A stretch of 64,000 nucleotides of DNA from positions 1-64,000 of the forward strand of contig CAJXUB010000003.1 of NCBI GenBank assembly GCA_913061125.1, in the 5' to 3' direction. The position numbers were made by a program, and so were the translations under genes. Shown here piece by piece: positions 35,752 to 44,742 of this stretch (its first letter is position 1; every line of letters starts with the position of its first letter). Origin of the DNA: an uncultured Flavobacteriaceae bacterium (GTDB lineage: Bacteria > Bacteroidota > Bacteroidia > Flavobacteriales > Flavobacteriaceae). Under the pieces are notes generated by a model. The model did not search any database. It was not told where the DNA came from and saw only the letters and a list, made by a program, of their open reading frames with translations.

Positions 35752-35759
35752 CAAAAATA
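35752..35759 (-). promoter_or_regulatory. -7 box of dxs
   Basis: TATTTTTG on the - strand, 4 bases before the GTG start. It lies 14 bases from the mirrored tadA box on the opposite strand. Confidence 0.55.
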
Positions 35760-35773
35760 CACGTTTGAAATTG

Positions 35774-35781
35774 TATTTTTG
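35774..35781 (+). promoter_or_regulatory. -7 box of tadA
   Basis: TATTTTTG, 4 bases before the ATG, identical in sequence and spacing to the divergent dxs box. Confidence 0.55.
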
Positions 35782-35785
35782 GGAT

Positions 35786-36235
35786 ATGAAAGGACTATTT
35801 GACGATGCGTATTTCATGAAAAAAGCTTTAGTCGAAGCCGAATTCGCTTTTGAGCAAGGTGAGGTTCCTGTTGGAGCCATAGTTGTTGCGGACAACCAAA
35901 TTATTGCTCGAGCCCACAATCTTACAGAACGACTCAAGGATGTTACAGCACACGCCGAAATGCAAGCCATAACGGCAGCTTCCAATTTTCTTGGCGGAAA
36001 ATTTCTTCACAATTGCACATTGTACGTCACACTAGAACCTTGTCAAATGTGTGCAGGGGCTTTGTATTGGAGTCAAATTTCACGACTAGTTTATGGCGCA
36101 AAAGATTCAGAACGAGGGTTCGAAATTATGGAAACCCAATTGCATCCCAAAACAAAGATTAAGGGCGGCGTTTTAGCGGAAGAAGCTTCTGATTTATTAA
36201 AACGATTTTTTGTAGAAAAACGAAATTTGAATTAA
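35786..36235 (+). CDS. tadA: tRNA-specific adenosine deaminase
   Basis: 149 residues from the ATG giving MKGLFDDAYFMKKAL; an in-frame start at 35765 lies upstream of the -7 box. Zinc deaminase fold with HAEMQAI (His and catalytic Glu) and PCQMCAGALYWSQI, the TadA signature that separates it from cytidine deaminases. It converts the wobble A of tRNA-Arg(ACG) to inosine. A guanine deaminase would lack this PCxMC-AGA form. Its stop overlaps that of the converging 77-codon gene. Confidence 0.93.
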   Translation: MKGLFDDAYFMKKALVEAEFAFEQGEVPVGAIVVADNQIIARAHNLTERLKDVTAHAEMQAITAASNFLGGKFLHNCTLYVTLEPCQMCAGALYWSQISRLVYGAKDSERGFEIMETQLHPKTKIKGGVLAEEASDLLKRFFVEKRNLN

Positions 36236-36465
36236 CCCTTTTTGTCATTCAAATCTCTCATTTTTTCAAGATTCTCTTTGGTCAACATATAATCCGATAC
36301 TTTCTTATCTTTCCATCGGTAGTAAGAAAACAAAGGAAAAACCACGATAAAAAGTCCCACAACACCACTCCCGATAAGTTGTTCGGAATACTCTGAATTT
36401 ATAGTGAACCCTGTCAGCATACTTCCTAAAGAGGCGATGAGTAATATCCAAATCAGGGGTTTCAT
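36232..36465 (-). CDS. 77-residue membrane protein of unknown function
   Basis: Two helices ([15 protein letters not shown] and [16 protein letters not shown]) and a charged C-terminus ([19 protein letters not shown]). Its ATG overlaps the aspS stop by 4 bases, so the two are translationally coupled, and it ends in a 4-base overlap with tadA. No family recognised. Confidence 0.7.
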   Translation of the reverse strand: MKPLIWILLIASLGSMLTGFTINSEYSEQLIGSGVVGLFIVVFPLFSYYRWKDKKVSDYMLTKENLEKMRDLNDKKG

Positions 36466-38207
36466 TTCAGTTTGAGGTTTAACTCGTTCAATTGCATGGA
36501 ATCAATGGGCGATGGTGCGTCAATCATGACATCTCGTCCGGAGTTGTTTTTAGGAAATGCGATGAAATCGCGAATCGTTTCTTGCCCGCCAAGAATAGCC
36601 ACCAGTCGGTCTAACCCGAAGGCAATTCCTCCATGGGGTGGGGCACCATATTCGAAGGCATTCATTAGAAATCCAAATTGGGCTTTAGCTTCTTCTGGGG
36701 TAAATCCAAGGTGATCAAACATGAGGGCTTGCATCTTTTTATCATAAATTCGGATAGATCCTCCACCAATTTCGTTTCCGTTTAAAACTAAGTCGTAAGC
36801 GTTGGCTCTGACCGCGCTCGGGTCAGAATTCAGTAACTCAATGTGGTCGGGTTTTGGTGCCGTAAAAGGATGATGCATGGCGTGGTAGCGCTGCGTCTCT
36901 TCGTCCCATTCCAAAAGCGGAAAATCGGTAACCCATAGGGGTGCAAATTCTTTTGGATTTCTAAGTCCAAGACGTTCTGCAAGTTCCATTCTCAAGGCAC
37001 TTAATTGAGCTCTAACGGCCTTTGTTTTTCCTGATAGTACACAGATCAAATCTCCAGATTTAGCTTTTGTTAATTCGGCCCATTTAGCCAGGTCAGTTTG
37101 ATCGTAAAATTTATCAACAGAAGATTTGTAACTTCCATCCTCATTACATCGTACATAGACCATCCCCATAGCTCCAATCTGTGGACGTCTTACCCAATCT
37201 ATAAGTTTGTCAATATCTTTTCGGGACATAGAATTGCCACCCGGAACGGCGATTCCAACCACCAGTTCGGCAGTATTGAACACCTTAAAATCCTTGTGCT
37301 GTGCGACTTCATTGAGTTCTCCAAAGGCCATTCCAAATCGAATGTCCGGTTTGTCGTTTCCATAGGTTTTCATGGCCTCATCATAACTCATCCGAGGGAA
37401 GGTGCCAACTTCAACTCCATTGATGGTTTTTAGCAAATGTCGTGTCAATCCTTCAAAAGTGTTAAGAATATCGTCTTGTTCTACAAATGACATTTCGCAG
37501 TCAATTTGAGTAAATTCGGGTTGTCTATCGGCGCGTAAATCTTCGTCTCTAAAACATTTTACAATTTGAAAATATTGATCCATACCTCCAACCATGAGCA
37601 GTTGCTTGAACGTTTGGGGGGATTGTGGGAGGGCATAAAATTGACCCTCATTCATTCGGCTGGGGACCACAAAATCTCTAGCGCCTTCTGGGGTAGATTT
37701 GATAAGATAAGGAGTTTCGACTTCTATAAAATTTATGGAAGACAAATAATTTCGTACCTCTTGTGTGACCTTATGTCTAAAGATAAGGTTGTTTTTAACG
37801 GGATTTCTTCGGATGTCCAAATAGCGGTATTTCATTCGAAGTTCTTCTCCGCCATCGGTGTCGTCCTCAATCGTAAAAGGAGGTGTTTTGGCCTCGTTGA
37901 GTATGGTTAGAGAGTCAACCAGAATTTCAATATCACCTGTTGGGATATTTGGATTTTTTGACGCCCGCTCGATGACAGTTCCTGTAATTTGTAGGACGAA
38001 TTCTCGACCTAAATTTTTGGCCGATTCCATGAGTGTTTTTTCGGAACGCTCGGCATCAAAAATTAGTTGTGTTATTCCATAGCGATCTCGAAGATCGACC
38101 CAAATCACAAAACCTTTGTTGCGTGTTTTTTGTACCCACCCACAAAGGGTTACCGTTTGATTGATGTGTGAAGCGTTCAGCTCACCGCAATGGTGCGTCC
38201 TATACAT
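36462..38207 (-). CDS. aspS: aspartyl-tRNA synthetase
   Basis: 581-residue class IIb synthetase. The N-terminal OB-fold reads the anticodon ([35 protein letters not shown]). The catalytic core has motif 2 ([20 protein letters not shown]) and motif 3 ([15 protein letters not shown]), with a bacterial insertion domain between them. The flipping-loop and length are as expected for the bacterial type. A -7 box, TAAATTTG, lies 17 bases upstream on the - strand. Confidence 0.97.
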   Translation of the reverse strand: MYRTHHCGELNASHINQTVTLCGWVQKTRNKGFVIWVDLRDRYGITQLIFDAERSEKTLMESAKNLGREFVLQITGTVIERASKNPNIPTGDIEILVDSLTILNEAKTPPFTIEDDTDGGEELRMKYRYLDIRRNPVKNNLIFRHKVTQEVRNYLSSINFIEVETPYLIKSTPEGARDFVVPSRMNEGQFYALPQSPQTFKQLLMVGGMDQYFQIVKCFRDEDLRADRQPEFTQIDCEMSFVEQDDILNTFEGLTRHLLKTINGVEVGTFPRMSYDEAMKTYGNDKPDIRFGMAFGELNEVAQHKDFKVFNTAELVVGIAVPGGNSMSRKDIDKLIDWVRRPQIGAMGMVYVRCNEDGSYKSSVDKFYDQTDLAKWAELTKAKSGDLICVLSGKTKAVRAQLSALRMELAERLGLRNPKEFAPLWVTDFPLLEWDEETQRYHAMHHPFTAPKPDHIELLNSDPSAVRANAYDLVLNGNEIGGGSIRIYDKKMQALMFDHLGFTPEEAKAQFGFLMNAFEYGAPPHGGIAFGLDRLVAILGGQETIRDFIAFPKNNSGRDVMIDAPSPIDSMQLNELNLKLK

Positions 38208-38224
38208 GTGTAAAATTTATGACA

Positions 38225-38232
38225 CAAATTTA
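38225..38232 (-). promoter_or_regulatory. -7 box of aspS
   Basis: TAAATTTG on the - strand, 17 bases before the aspS start. No TTG is seen at the -33 distance. Confidence 0.45.
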
Positions 38233-38264
38233 ACATTATTAAATTAAAACCCTAACAGCGGGCG

Positions 38265-41200
38265 CTATCCGATAGCAGGTCGTTTTATGTTAAATTTATT
38301 AATTAAAAAATATAGAATTGGAACCACTACAAGGGTTAGAAATGTTGCAAAAGTTAACCCAAAAATAATCGCCCAACCCATAGGCCCCCAAAACGCTACA
38401 TTTTCGCCGCCAATGTAAAAGTTGGGGTTAAATTCGGTCACTAAGGTTTTGAAGTTAATATTGATTCCAAAAGCAAGAGGTAACAAGCCTAAAATTGTTG
38501 TAATGGCTGTGAGTAAAACGGGTCTAAGTCTTGTTTTTCCGCCTTCAACCACGCAGCTCAATAATTGTTTTGTTGTGAGTTTTTGAGCTGTTTTCAACAT
38601 TAATTCCTGACGTTTTCTCTTTATAATTAAATTGATATAATCGATTAAAACAATGGCATTATTGACCACGATTCCTGCCAATGATATAATTCCTATCATG
38701 GTCATCAGGATGACAAAATCCATTCTAAATATAAGTAATCCAAAAAGCACACCAATGAGACTCAACACAACGGAAATTGAAATAATAATTGGGGTGGTGG
38801 CGGAGTTAAATTGCGCAACTAAAATTAGAAAAATAAGCGAAACTGCGATAAGAAGGGCTTTGCTTAAAAAAGCCATTTCTTCAGCTTGTTTTTCTTGTTC
38901 CCCTGTAAAGCTTATGTCGAGATTTTTGGGGATTTCAAAATTTTCCATTAGACCTCGAATTTTATCATTTACATCTGTGGGGTTGTAGCCACTAAGCACG
39001 TTGGAATATACGGTAACGACTCGATCCAAATCGATGCGTTTTACAGCACTAAAACTGCTGCTATTCTCGGTTGTAGCTACTGCAGAAATGGGGACTTGCT
39101 TGATGCGACCACTACCCTGATCTCTAAAGGTAATTTTCTGATTTAATAGAGCATCTTTGTTGTATCTAAACTCGTCCTTAAGCCGTATGTTGATGGGGTA
39201 GTCATCGGTAAGGTCTTTATAAGTTGACACCTCTTTTCCATACAGGGCTGTCCTTAGGCTGCTGCCAATAAGACCGGTGGATATGCCAAGGCGTCTGGCT
39301 TTTTGTCGATCGACTTGTACCAAGAGTTCCGGTTTTCCTTGTTCGATGTCTAGTTTCAATTCTTCAATTCCGGGGATATTAGCGGCATTAATAAAAGACT
39401 TTAGCTGGTTGGCAGTATCCAAAATGAGAGGGTAATCATCGCCTTTAATTTCTATGTTAATGGGAGATCCTGTTGGAGGGCCTTCGGCAGGTTTGTCAAC
39501 CACTATACTGACTCCGGGGTACCCCTGAATGACCTCTCTAATATCTCGCAGGACTTGCTCTGAACTGATTCCTTGTCGATCTTGAAATTTTACAAAATCA
39601 ACAGTAATTCGGGCTTTATTAGGCGTGTTACCTCCCATTTGGCCTTTTGTCGGATCAGAGGTCCCTTCGCCCACTTGTCCGATAACCGAAGTGACTAAAA
39701 AATTTTCGCCATCAGTTTCGTATTGTTTCAGATGATTTTCAATGTCGGTCTCTATTCTTTTGGATAAAATATTGGTTTCCTCGATGTCCGTTCCGATCGG
39801 ATATTCTAAAAATACAAACACTTGTTTGGCTTCTGTATTGGGGAAAAACAGAACTTTTGGTGGAAAAACTGACATTAACCCTCCTGCAATGAATAACAAT
39901 ATGAATGTTCCTATCACAATAAGATAAGGTTTTTTGCCTTGGAGCGCAACGCTTAAAAACTTTTCGTACAGTTGTTCTAAAGTATTTATGAATGTAGTTT
40001 TTTGCTCTTTTTTTACCACTTTCATATACAATGAAATAAGCATCGGATTGATTACTAATGCGACAAAAAGAGATGAGCTTAACACAATAATTAGAGTAAT
40101 AGGGAGCCATTGCATAAATTTCCCAATAATACCATCCCAAAGAACTAGAGGTAAAAATGCGGCTAGGGTTGTTGCAGTGGAAGCAATAATTGGCATGGCA
40201 ACTTCACCAACGCCTTGTTTTGCGGCTTCTTTTCTGGACATGCCCTCGTCCATAAGGCGATACACATTTTCCACAACTACGATACCATTGTCGACCAACA
40301 TTCCTAGGGCTATGACGAGCGAAAATAAAACCATTGTATTTAGCGTCACCCCCAAAAACCCAAGAATGGTAAAGGATAAAAACATGGACAGCGGTATGGC
40401 AATTCCTACAAATAGTGCATTTCGGAATCCAAGGAAAAAATACAGTACAGTTACAACTAAGATGACTCCTAAAATGATACTATTTTCCAAATCAGAAACC
40501 ATAGTTCGGGTATCGTTTGATTGGTCGTTTGTTTTTGAAATGATGAGGTTTTCTGGAAAGATCGACGCTTTTGCATTTGAAATAATGTTATCAATTTTAG
40601 CAGAAGCTTCCAACAAATTTTGCCCACTTCTTTTTTTGACATCCAACATCACAACGGGTTGAGAATACTCTCGGGCGTAGCTTTGTTTTTCTTGCTCTTT
40701 AAAGGACACCTCCGCAATGTCTCTTAAGTAAACAACATTTCCCTTTTCGTGTTTTACCACGATGTTTTCCAAGTTGGACGGGTCTTTGAATTCTCCCAAA
40801 ACACGTACATTTCTGCGGGTGCCATTTTCTAAAATATCACCACTAGAAATGCTCTGGTTTTCAAAAGCCACAGCATTTTCAATGTCGTTAAAACTAACTT
40901 TTGAAGCTTGCATTTTGTAGAGATCTACTGCAATTTCGAGTTCTTTTTCTTGAACCCCCCTAATGTCAACCCCAGAAATTTCTGTAAGCTCCTCAATTTC
41001 GTCCTCCAAATATTCGGCATATTCTTTAAGTTGATCCATTGAAAAATCTCCCGACAAGTTGATATTCATAATGGGCATCTGCTCACTAAAATTCATTTCA
41101 GTGATGCTGGGTTCGCTGGGCAAATCTTTAGGAAAATCCTTATCAGCCATAGCGATGTCAACCTTGTCCTTAACTTTCAAAAGGGCTTCGGACGGGGCTA

Positions 41201-41519
41201 TGTCGAAGTTAAACTCTACGTTAATACTTGAATACCCTTGAATGGAGGTGGACGTGATTTTATCCACCCCAGTAATGGCATTAATTTCTTTTTCGAGACG
41301 CTTTGTAATTAATCGTTCCACATCTGTTGCAGAATTTCCGGGGTAGGGTGTTGCAACATAAATTTGGGGGATAATAATTTCCGGAAAATTTTCTCTGGCC
41401 ATACCGGTATAGGACAAGTACCCCCCCAAAATAACTATAAATGTAATTACCGCTACAGTGGATTTATTGGAAATAGCCCAAGAGGACAATTTGAATTCTT
41501 TATTTTTTGTTGTACTCAT
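38265..41519 (-). CDS. RND-family efflux transporter, inner-membrane subunit
   Basis: 1084 residues from the ATG giving MSTTKNKEFKLSSWAISNKS, 7 bases after the adaptor gene's stop; the frame reaches further upstream only inside the adaptor gene. Twelve membrane helices with two large periplasmic loops, in the AcrB/MdtB fold. Marks are PGNSATDVERLITKRLEKEI, the helix IALGMLVDNGIVVVENVYR with the proton-relay Asp, and the second-half counterpart GIVVNNAIVLIDYINLI. It drives proton-coupled export of hydrophobic compounds; the substrate is unknown. Confidence 0.94.
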   Translation of the reverse strand: MSTTKNKEFKLSSWAISNKSTVAVITFIVILGGYLSYTGMARENFPEIIIPQIYVATPYPGNSATDVERLITKRLEKEINAITGVDKITSTSIQGYSSINVEFNFDIAPSEALLKVKDKVDIAMADKDFPKDLPSEPSITEMNFSEQMPIMNINLSGDFSMDQLKEYAEYLEDEIEELTEISGVDIRGVQEKELEIAVDLYKMQASKVSFNDIENAVAFENQSISSGDILENGTRRNVRVLGEFKDPSNLENIVVKHEKGNVVYLRDIAEVSFKEQEKQSYAREYSQPVVMLDVKKRSGQNLLEASAKIDNIISNAKASIFPENLIISKTNDQSNDTRTMVSDLENSIILGVILVVTVLYFFLGFRNALFVGIAIPLSMFLSFTILGFLGVTLNTMVLFSLVIALGMLVDNGIVVVENVYRLMDEGMSRKEAAKQGVGEVAMPIIASTATTLAAFLPLVLWDGIIGKFMQWLPITLIIVLSSSLFVALVINPMLISLYMKVVKKEQKTTFINTLEQLYEKFLSVALQGKKPYLIVIGTFILLFIAGGLMSVFPPKVLFFPNTEAKQVFVFLEYPIGTDIEETNILSKRIETDIENHLKQYETDGENFLVTSVIGQVGEGTSDPTKGQMGGNTPNKARITVDFVKFQDRQGISSEQVLRDIREVIQGYPGVSIVVDKPAEGPPTGSPINIEIKGDDYPLILDTANQLKSFINAANIPGIEELKLDIEQGKPELLVQVDRQKARRLGISTGLIGSSLRTALYGKEVSTYKDLTDDYPINIRLKDEFRYNKDALLNQKITFRDQGSGRIKQVPISAVATTENSSSFSAVKRIDLDRVVTVYSNVLSGYNPTDVNDKIRGLMENFEIPKNLDISFTGEQEKQAEEMAFLSKALLIAVSLIFLILVAQFNSATTPIIISISVVLSLIGVLFGLLIFRMDFVILMTMIGIISLAGIVVNNAIVLIDYINLIIKRKRQELMLKTAQKLTTKQLLSCVVEGGKTRLRPVLLTAITTILGLLPLAFGININFKTLVTEFNPNFYIGGENVAFWGPMGWAIIFGLTFATFLTLVVVPILYFLINKFNIKRPAIG

Positions 41520-41526
41520 GTTCTTA

Positions 41527-42654
41527 TTATTCAGAAACAATAACTTTTTCATTTGCTTTGACCAGGCGGGCACCCTTATCCACAAGAAGCGAATTTGGCA
41601 TCAAACCTTCCGAGATGTAGGTTAAATTGTTATAGGTACTGGCTTGAGTTACAAATGATTTTTTAACGGAGTAGGTATTCCCTGTTTTTTCTAAAGAAAA
41701 CACAAAACTATCACCCTTTCGGTCTTTTTGTATTAGTGTGGTTGGAATGACAACACCATTGGCCGAGAAATCATTGATCTTAACATCCGCTAACATGTTG
41801 GCTTTAAGTTCGCTACTCAAATTATCCAGATCTATACGGACCTTAAAACTTCGGTTGTTTGGGTTGATAAAATTCCCAACCTGACTAATTTTTGAGGTAA
41901 AATTTTTATCGATAGATGAGAAATACACCGCCACTTCCGTACCTTGTTTAATGGATTTTAGGTAGGTTTCTGTCACATCACATTCAATATGAATTTTATC
42001 CAAATTTACCAGCCGAAGGGCAGGCATCTGTGGCGTAGCCAGGCCGCCCGTTTTAATGAAAATCTCATCAACAGTTCCACTAAACGGCGCTATAATTTTT
42101 AGCTTTTGAGCTTGAGATTTTAGACTGTTCAAGCTGTTTTCAAGACCTTCTTTTTTGGCTTTGGCTTGCAGAAATTGCAACTCACTCCCAATATTTTGAC
42201 CCCACAAACGTTCCTGACGCTCAAATGTTGTTTTGGCCAAGTCCAACTGAGTCTGAAGTTCAGCCATAGAGCTCTTTAAAATGGAATTATCTATCTCAGC
42301 CAACGTTTGCCCCTTAGATACACGCTGGCCTTCTTTAACGTAAATTTCTGTGATATTCCCGTTGCGTTCCGGGTATAACTCCACACTTTGGTCTGCTTCA
42401 ACAACCCCTTGAACTTGGATAAAATGGTTGAATTTTTTTTCAACTGCTTTATATGCCGTTACGGCTGTCAATCGCTTGGTTGTATCCAACTCGGTAAGCT
42501 GAAATTCCACCTGTTTCAAGGCATTACTCAAACTATCTATTTGTAGAATTAACCGTGCTTTTTTAGAATTGAGCTCAACAACCGATTTCAAGGGTTGTTC
42601 TTTCTCGTTGCAAGACAAGATTATAATACTCAAAAGGGCAATTATCTTTTTCAT
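41527..42654 (-). CDS. RND efflux periplasmic adaptor (membrane fusion lipoprotein)
   Basis: 375 residues from the ATG giving MKKIIALLSIIILSC, a lipobox signal; an upstream start at 42711 lies inside the TolC gene. A helical hairpin between two half-motifs of a lipoyl-like domain is visible (GNITEIYVKEGQRVSKGQTLAEID, quoted as VKEGQRVSKGQTLAEID, and LKIIAPFSGTVDEIFIKTGG). A beta-barrel domain follows (EVAVYFSSIDKNFTSKISQVG). It bridges the pump to the TolC-type channel. Confidence 0.92.
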   Translation of the reverse strand: MKKIIALLSIIILSCNEKEQPLKSVVELNSKKARLILQIDSLSNALKQVEFQLTELDTTKRLTAVTAYKAVEKKFNHFIQVQGVVEADQSVELYPERNGNITEIYVKEGQRVSKGQTLAEIDNSILKSSMAELQTQLDLAKTTFERQERLWGQNIGSELQFLQAKAKKEGLENSLNSLKSQAQKLKIIAPFSGTVDEIFIKTGGLATPQMPALRLVNLDKIHIECDVTETYLKSIKQGTEVAVYFSSIDKNFTSKISQVGNFINPNNRSFKVRIDLDNLSSELKANMLADVKINDFSANGVVIPTTLIQKDRKGDSFVFSLEKTGNTYSVKKSFVTQASTYNNLTYISEGLMPNSLLVDKGARLVKANEKVIVSE

Positions 42655-42676
42655 GAATTTTGATTTCAAATTAATA

Positions 42677-44008
42677 CTATGGATTTGGGTTGAGCAGCAC
42701 ATCGAGTGCAATATGCTTATTTAAGACTTCAAGCATCGCCTGAATGTATTGTTGTTGCGCGTTGTAAAGCTGCGTTTGCGCTTGGCTCAGCTCAAAACTT
42801 GTGGCCAACCCTTCAAAAAATTTTATTTGATTTTTGTCTTCAATCCGCTCCGCAAGGTTAAGGGCCAGTTTTTTGGTATCCAAATCATTTTTTGCGAAAG
42901 ACAAATCATTTTCAGCGCGCTTGATTTGAATTTCCAATTCGCGCCGAACATTGTTCAAAGAACGTTCCGATTTTTCCAACTCAATTTTTGCTTTTTTGGT
43001 CAAAGCCGTACGACCAAACGAACTAAAAATCGGAATGGCCATATTTACTCCAAATTGCGATGCTCCAAACCATTTTTGAGAACGGTCCAAAAAATCAAAA
43101 GTTTCGTTGTTTCCAATGTAACTCCCATTCACATATGCGGTAAGGGTGGGCAGGGCTTTACTTCGTTCCAATTTTAGAAGCAATTCTTTGGAACGTACGT
43201 CATTAAGAGCAATTTTAAAATCAATATTATTTTCTAATGTTGATTGATTTGGGGTACTGGATTCAAGCATAGAATCGGCCACCAAGTTCTCCATCGAATC
43301 GCTTAAAACTACATCGGTATTGATGTCCAACCCTAAAGTCAAATTAAACATCTGATAGGCCAAATATTTTAGGTTCAAATTGAAGTTTTTAGCACTATTC
43401 AAACCGGCCAGGGTTAACTGAAGTTGTTCAATATTTTCAATTTCAGTCATGCCATTTTCATAGACTTTTTGCAGATCAGAAATTGTATTCTCTACATTGG
43501 TTGTGTTACGTTCTATGATGGATAAATTGGCCTCGATGAGCAAAATATTCCCGTAGGCCCCAACGACGGCTTTACGCAACTCGGATGTTGTTTTTTCTTT
43601 GGCCAGTTTTGAAATTTCCAAATACACTTTAGCGGCCTGAAGTCCCACTAAATACGAACCGTCAAAAAGTTTTTGGTTCAGCGTTAAAGTTCCATTGATC
43701 GTTTGTGGAGTCCCAAAAGCAATTTCTGCAAATTCTCCTGGAGTACCACCAAAAAATTCGGCAGGAACCAAAGAAACTTGTTGCTTTATCCAATTGTTGT
43801 AGGCAATATTGGCACTGATTTGAGGCAAGCCTGTTGAGGTGGTTTGCCATTTTTGGAGTTCAGCCAAACGAATATTATTGGTCGCATCCTGAGCGGATTT
43901 ATTGTTTACAATAGCATAATCAATGGCTTGCTGAAGCGAAAATAGCTTCGAATCGTTTTGAGCAATAGCCGAAATACTTACTAAAAATAGGCCAAGTATT
44001 TTATTCAT
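42677..44008 (-). CDS. TolC-family outer-membrane efflux channel
   Basis: 443 residues from the ATG giving MNKILGLFLVSISAIAQ, a signal peptide; the alternative start at 44029 would extend into tetR. Two repeats of the outer-membrane efflux family are visible: LQQAIDYAIVNNKSAQDA and, in the second half, KNDLDTKKLALNLAERIEDK with the closing EGLATSFELSQAQTQL. Order in the operon is tetR, tolC, adaptor, pump. It overlaps the tetR stop by 8 bases. Confidence 0.92.
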   Translation of the reverse strand: MNKILGLFLVSISAIAQNDSKLFSLQQAIDYAIVNNKSAQDATNNIRLAELQKWQTTSTGLPQISANIAYNNWIKQQVSLVPAEFFGGTPGEFAEIAFGTPQTINGTLTLNQKLFDGSYLVGLQAAKVYLEISKLAKEKTTSELRKAVVGAYGNILLIEANLSIIERNTTNVENTISDLQKVYENGMTEIENIEQLQLTLAGLNSAKNFNLNLKYLAYQMFNLTLGLDINTDVVLSDSMENLVADSMLESSTPNQSTLENNIDFKIALNDVRSKELLLKLERSKALPTLTAYVNGSYIGNNETFDFLDRSQKWFGASQFGVNMAIPIFSSFGRTALTKKAKIELEKSERSLNNVRRELEIQIKRAENDLSFAKNDLDTKKLALNLAERIEDKNQIKFFEGLATSFELSQAQTQLYNAQQQYIQAMLEVLNKHIALDVLLNPNP

Positions 44009-44615
44009 TTTTGGTGCGATTTTTTTCAATATGTTTATTAAGAATCTTCAACCCCCGTTTTGTAACAATAGCACGAAGGTGATACTCCAGATAACTTTCA
44101 AGGAGGTAGTTTTTATTAAACTGATTTTCTGAAAATACAGCAGTGTCTCGTATTCCTGACATCCCAACAAAGTACACACGAGAAATAAAGGCGACATCAA
44201 TATCGGCTCTAAAAAGTTCAAGTTCAACCCCTCGGATCAAACTTCTTTCGACAGAGGAATGCATTTTTTCAAATTTTTTAACTTCCAATTGTTCAAAAAC
44301 TTTAGGGTAATATTTTTTAAGTTGGTAGTGTGCCGAACCGCGTTCGTTCTTCAAGTAATCCATCAAAAACATTTTGATGTCATATAACTCTTCTATGGGA
44401 TTTACAGCAGCTTTATTGATGCGTTCAATCCCAAGGTAAATTTGGTCCAAAATTGAAAATGTAACCGTGCGAACAAGCTCCGTTTTATTCGAAAAATGAA
44501 TGTAAATGGTTTTTTTTGAAATACCCATCGCAGCGGCAATGTCGTCCATAGTCACGTTTTTAAACCCAAGGGTTAAAAACAATTCTTCAGATTTTGATAC
44601 GATTTCGTTTTTCAT
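44001..44615 (-). CDS. TetR-family transcriptional repressor of the RND operon
   Basis: 204 residues from the second of two adjacent ATGs (MKNEIVSKSEELFLTLGF; the first, at 44618, adds one Met). The N-terminal helix-turn-helix is classical: VTMDDIAAAMGISKKTIYIHF with FSNKTELV following. The C-terminal ~140 residues form the ligand-binding helices. It heads the efflux operon and its promoter carries a perfect 9-bp inverted repeat, so autoregulation with induction by a pump substrate is likely. Confidence 0.9.
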   Translation of the reverse strand: MKNEIVSKSEELFLTLGFKNVTMDDIAAAMGISKKTIYIHFSNKTELVRTVTFSILDQIYLGIERINKAAVNPIEELYDIKMFLMDYLKNERGSAHYQLKKYYPKVFEQLEVKKFEKMHSSVERSLIRGVELELFRADIDVAFISRVYFVGMSGIRDTAVFSENQFNKNYLLESYLEYHLRAIVTKRGLKILNKHIEKNRTKNE

Positions 44616-44628
44616 CATTTCAAGAACG

Positions 44629-44660
44629 CAAATGTAACACGGAAACTTTAAAAACACCAA
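44629..44660 (-). promoter_or_regulatory. promoter of the TetR-RND efflux operon
   Basis: On the - strand, TTG (44658-44660), a 21-base spacer and TACATTTG (44629-44636), ten bases before the ATG pair. Confidence 0.75.
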
Positions 44661-44668
44661 AAGTTTCC
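44641..44668. promoter_or_regulatory. candidate TetR operator
   Basis: GGAAACTTT (44641-44649) and AAAGTTTCC (44660-44668) form a perfect inverted repeat with a 10-base spacer. It covers the -33 element and spacer of the efflux promoter. Confidence 0.65.
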
Positions 44669-44729
44669 ATAGTTTTTACAATTTTTTAACATTTGTCAAA
44701 CCTTAGCGGCTAAATACACATAATTCTGT

Positions 44730-44737
44730 TATTTTTG
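44730..44737 (+). promoter_or_regulatory. -7 box of the prenyl synthase gene
   Basis: TATTTTTG, 5 bases before the ATG at 44743; transcription would begin at or near the start codon. Confidence 0.5.
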
Positions 44738-44742
44738 TTTTG

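Noticed and set aside
39934-40662. 242-codon ORF antisense to the RND pump gene
   Set aside because: It lies wholly within the pump's coding region, has a shadow-like composition (Ser/Thr/Ile-rich) and no family resemblance.
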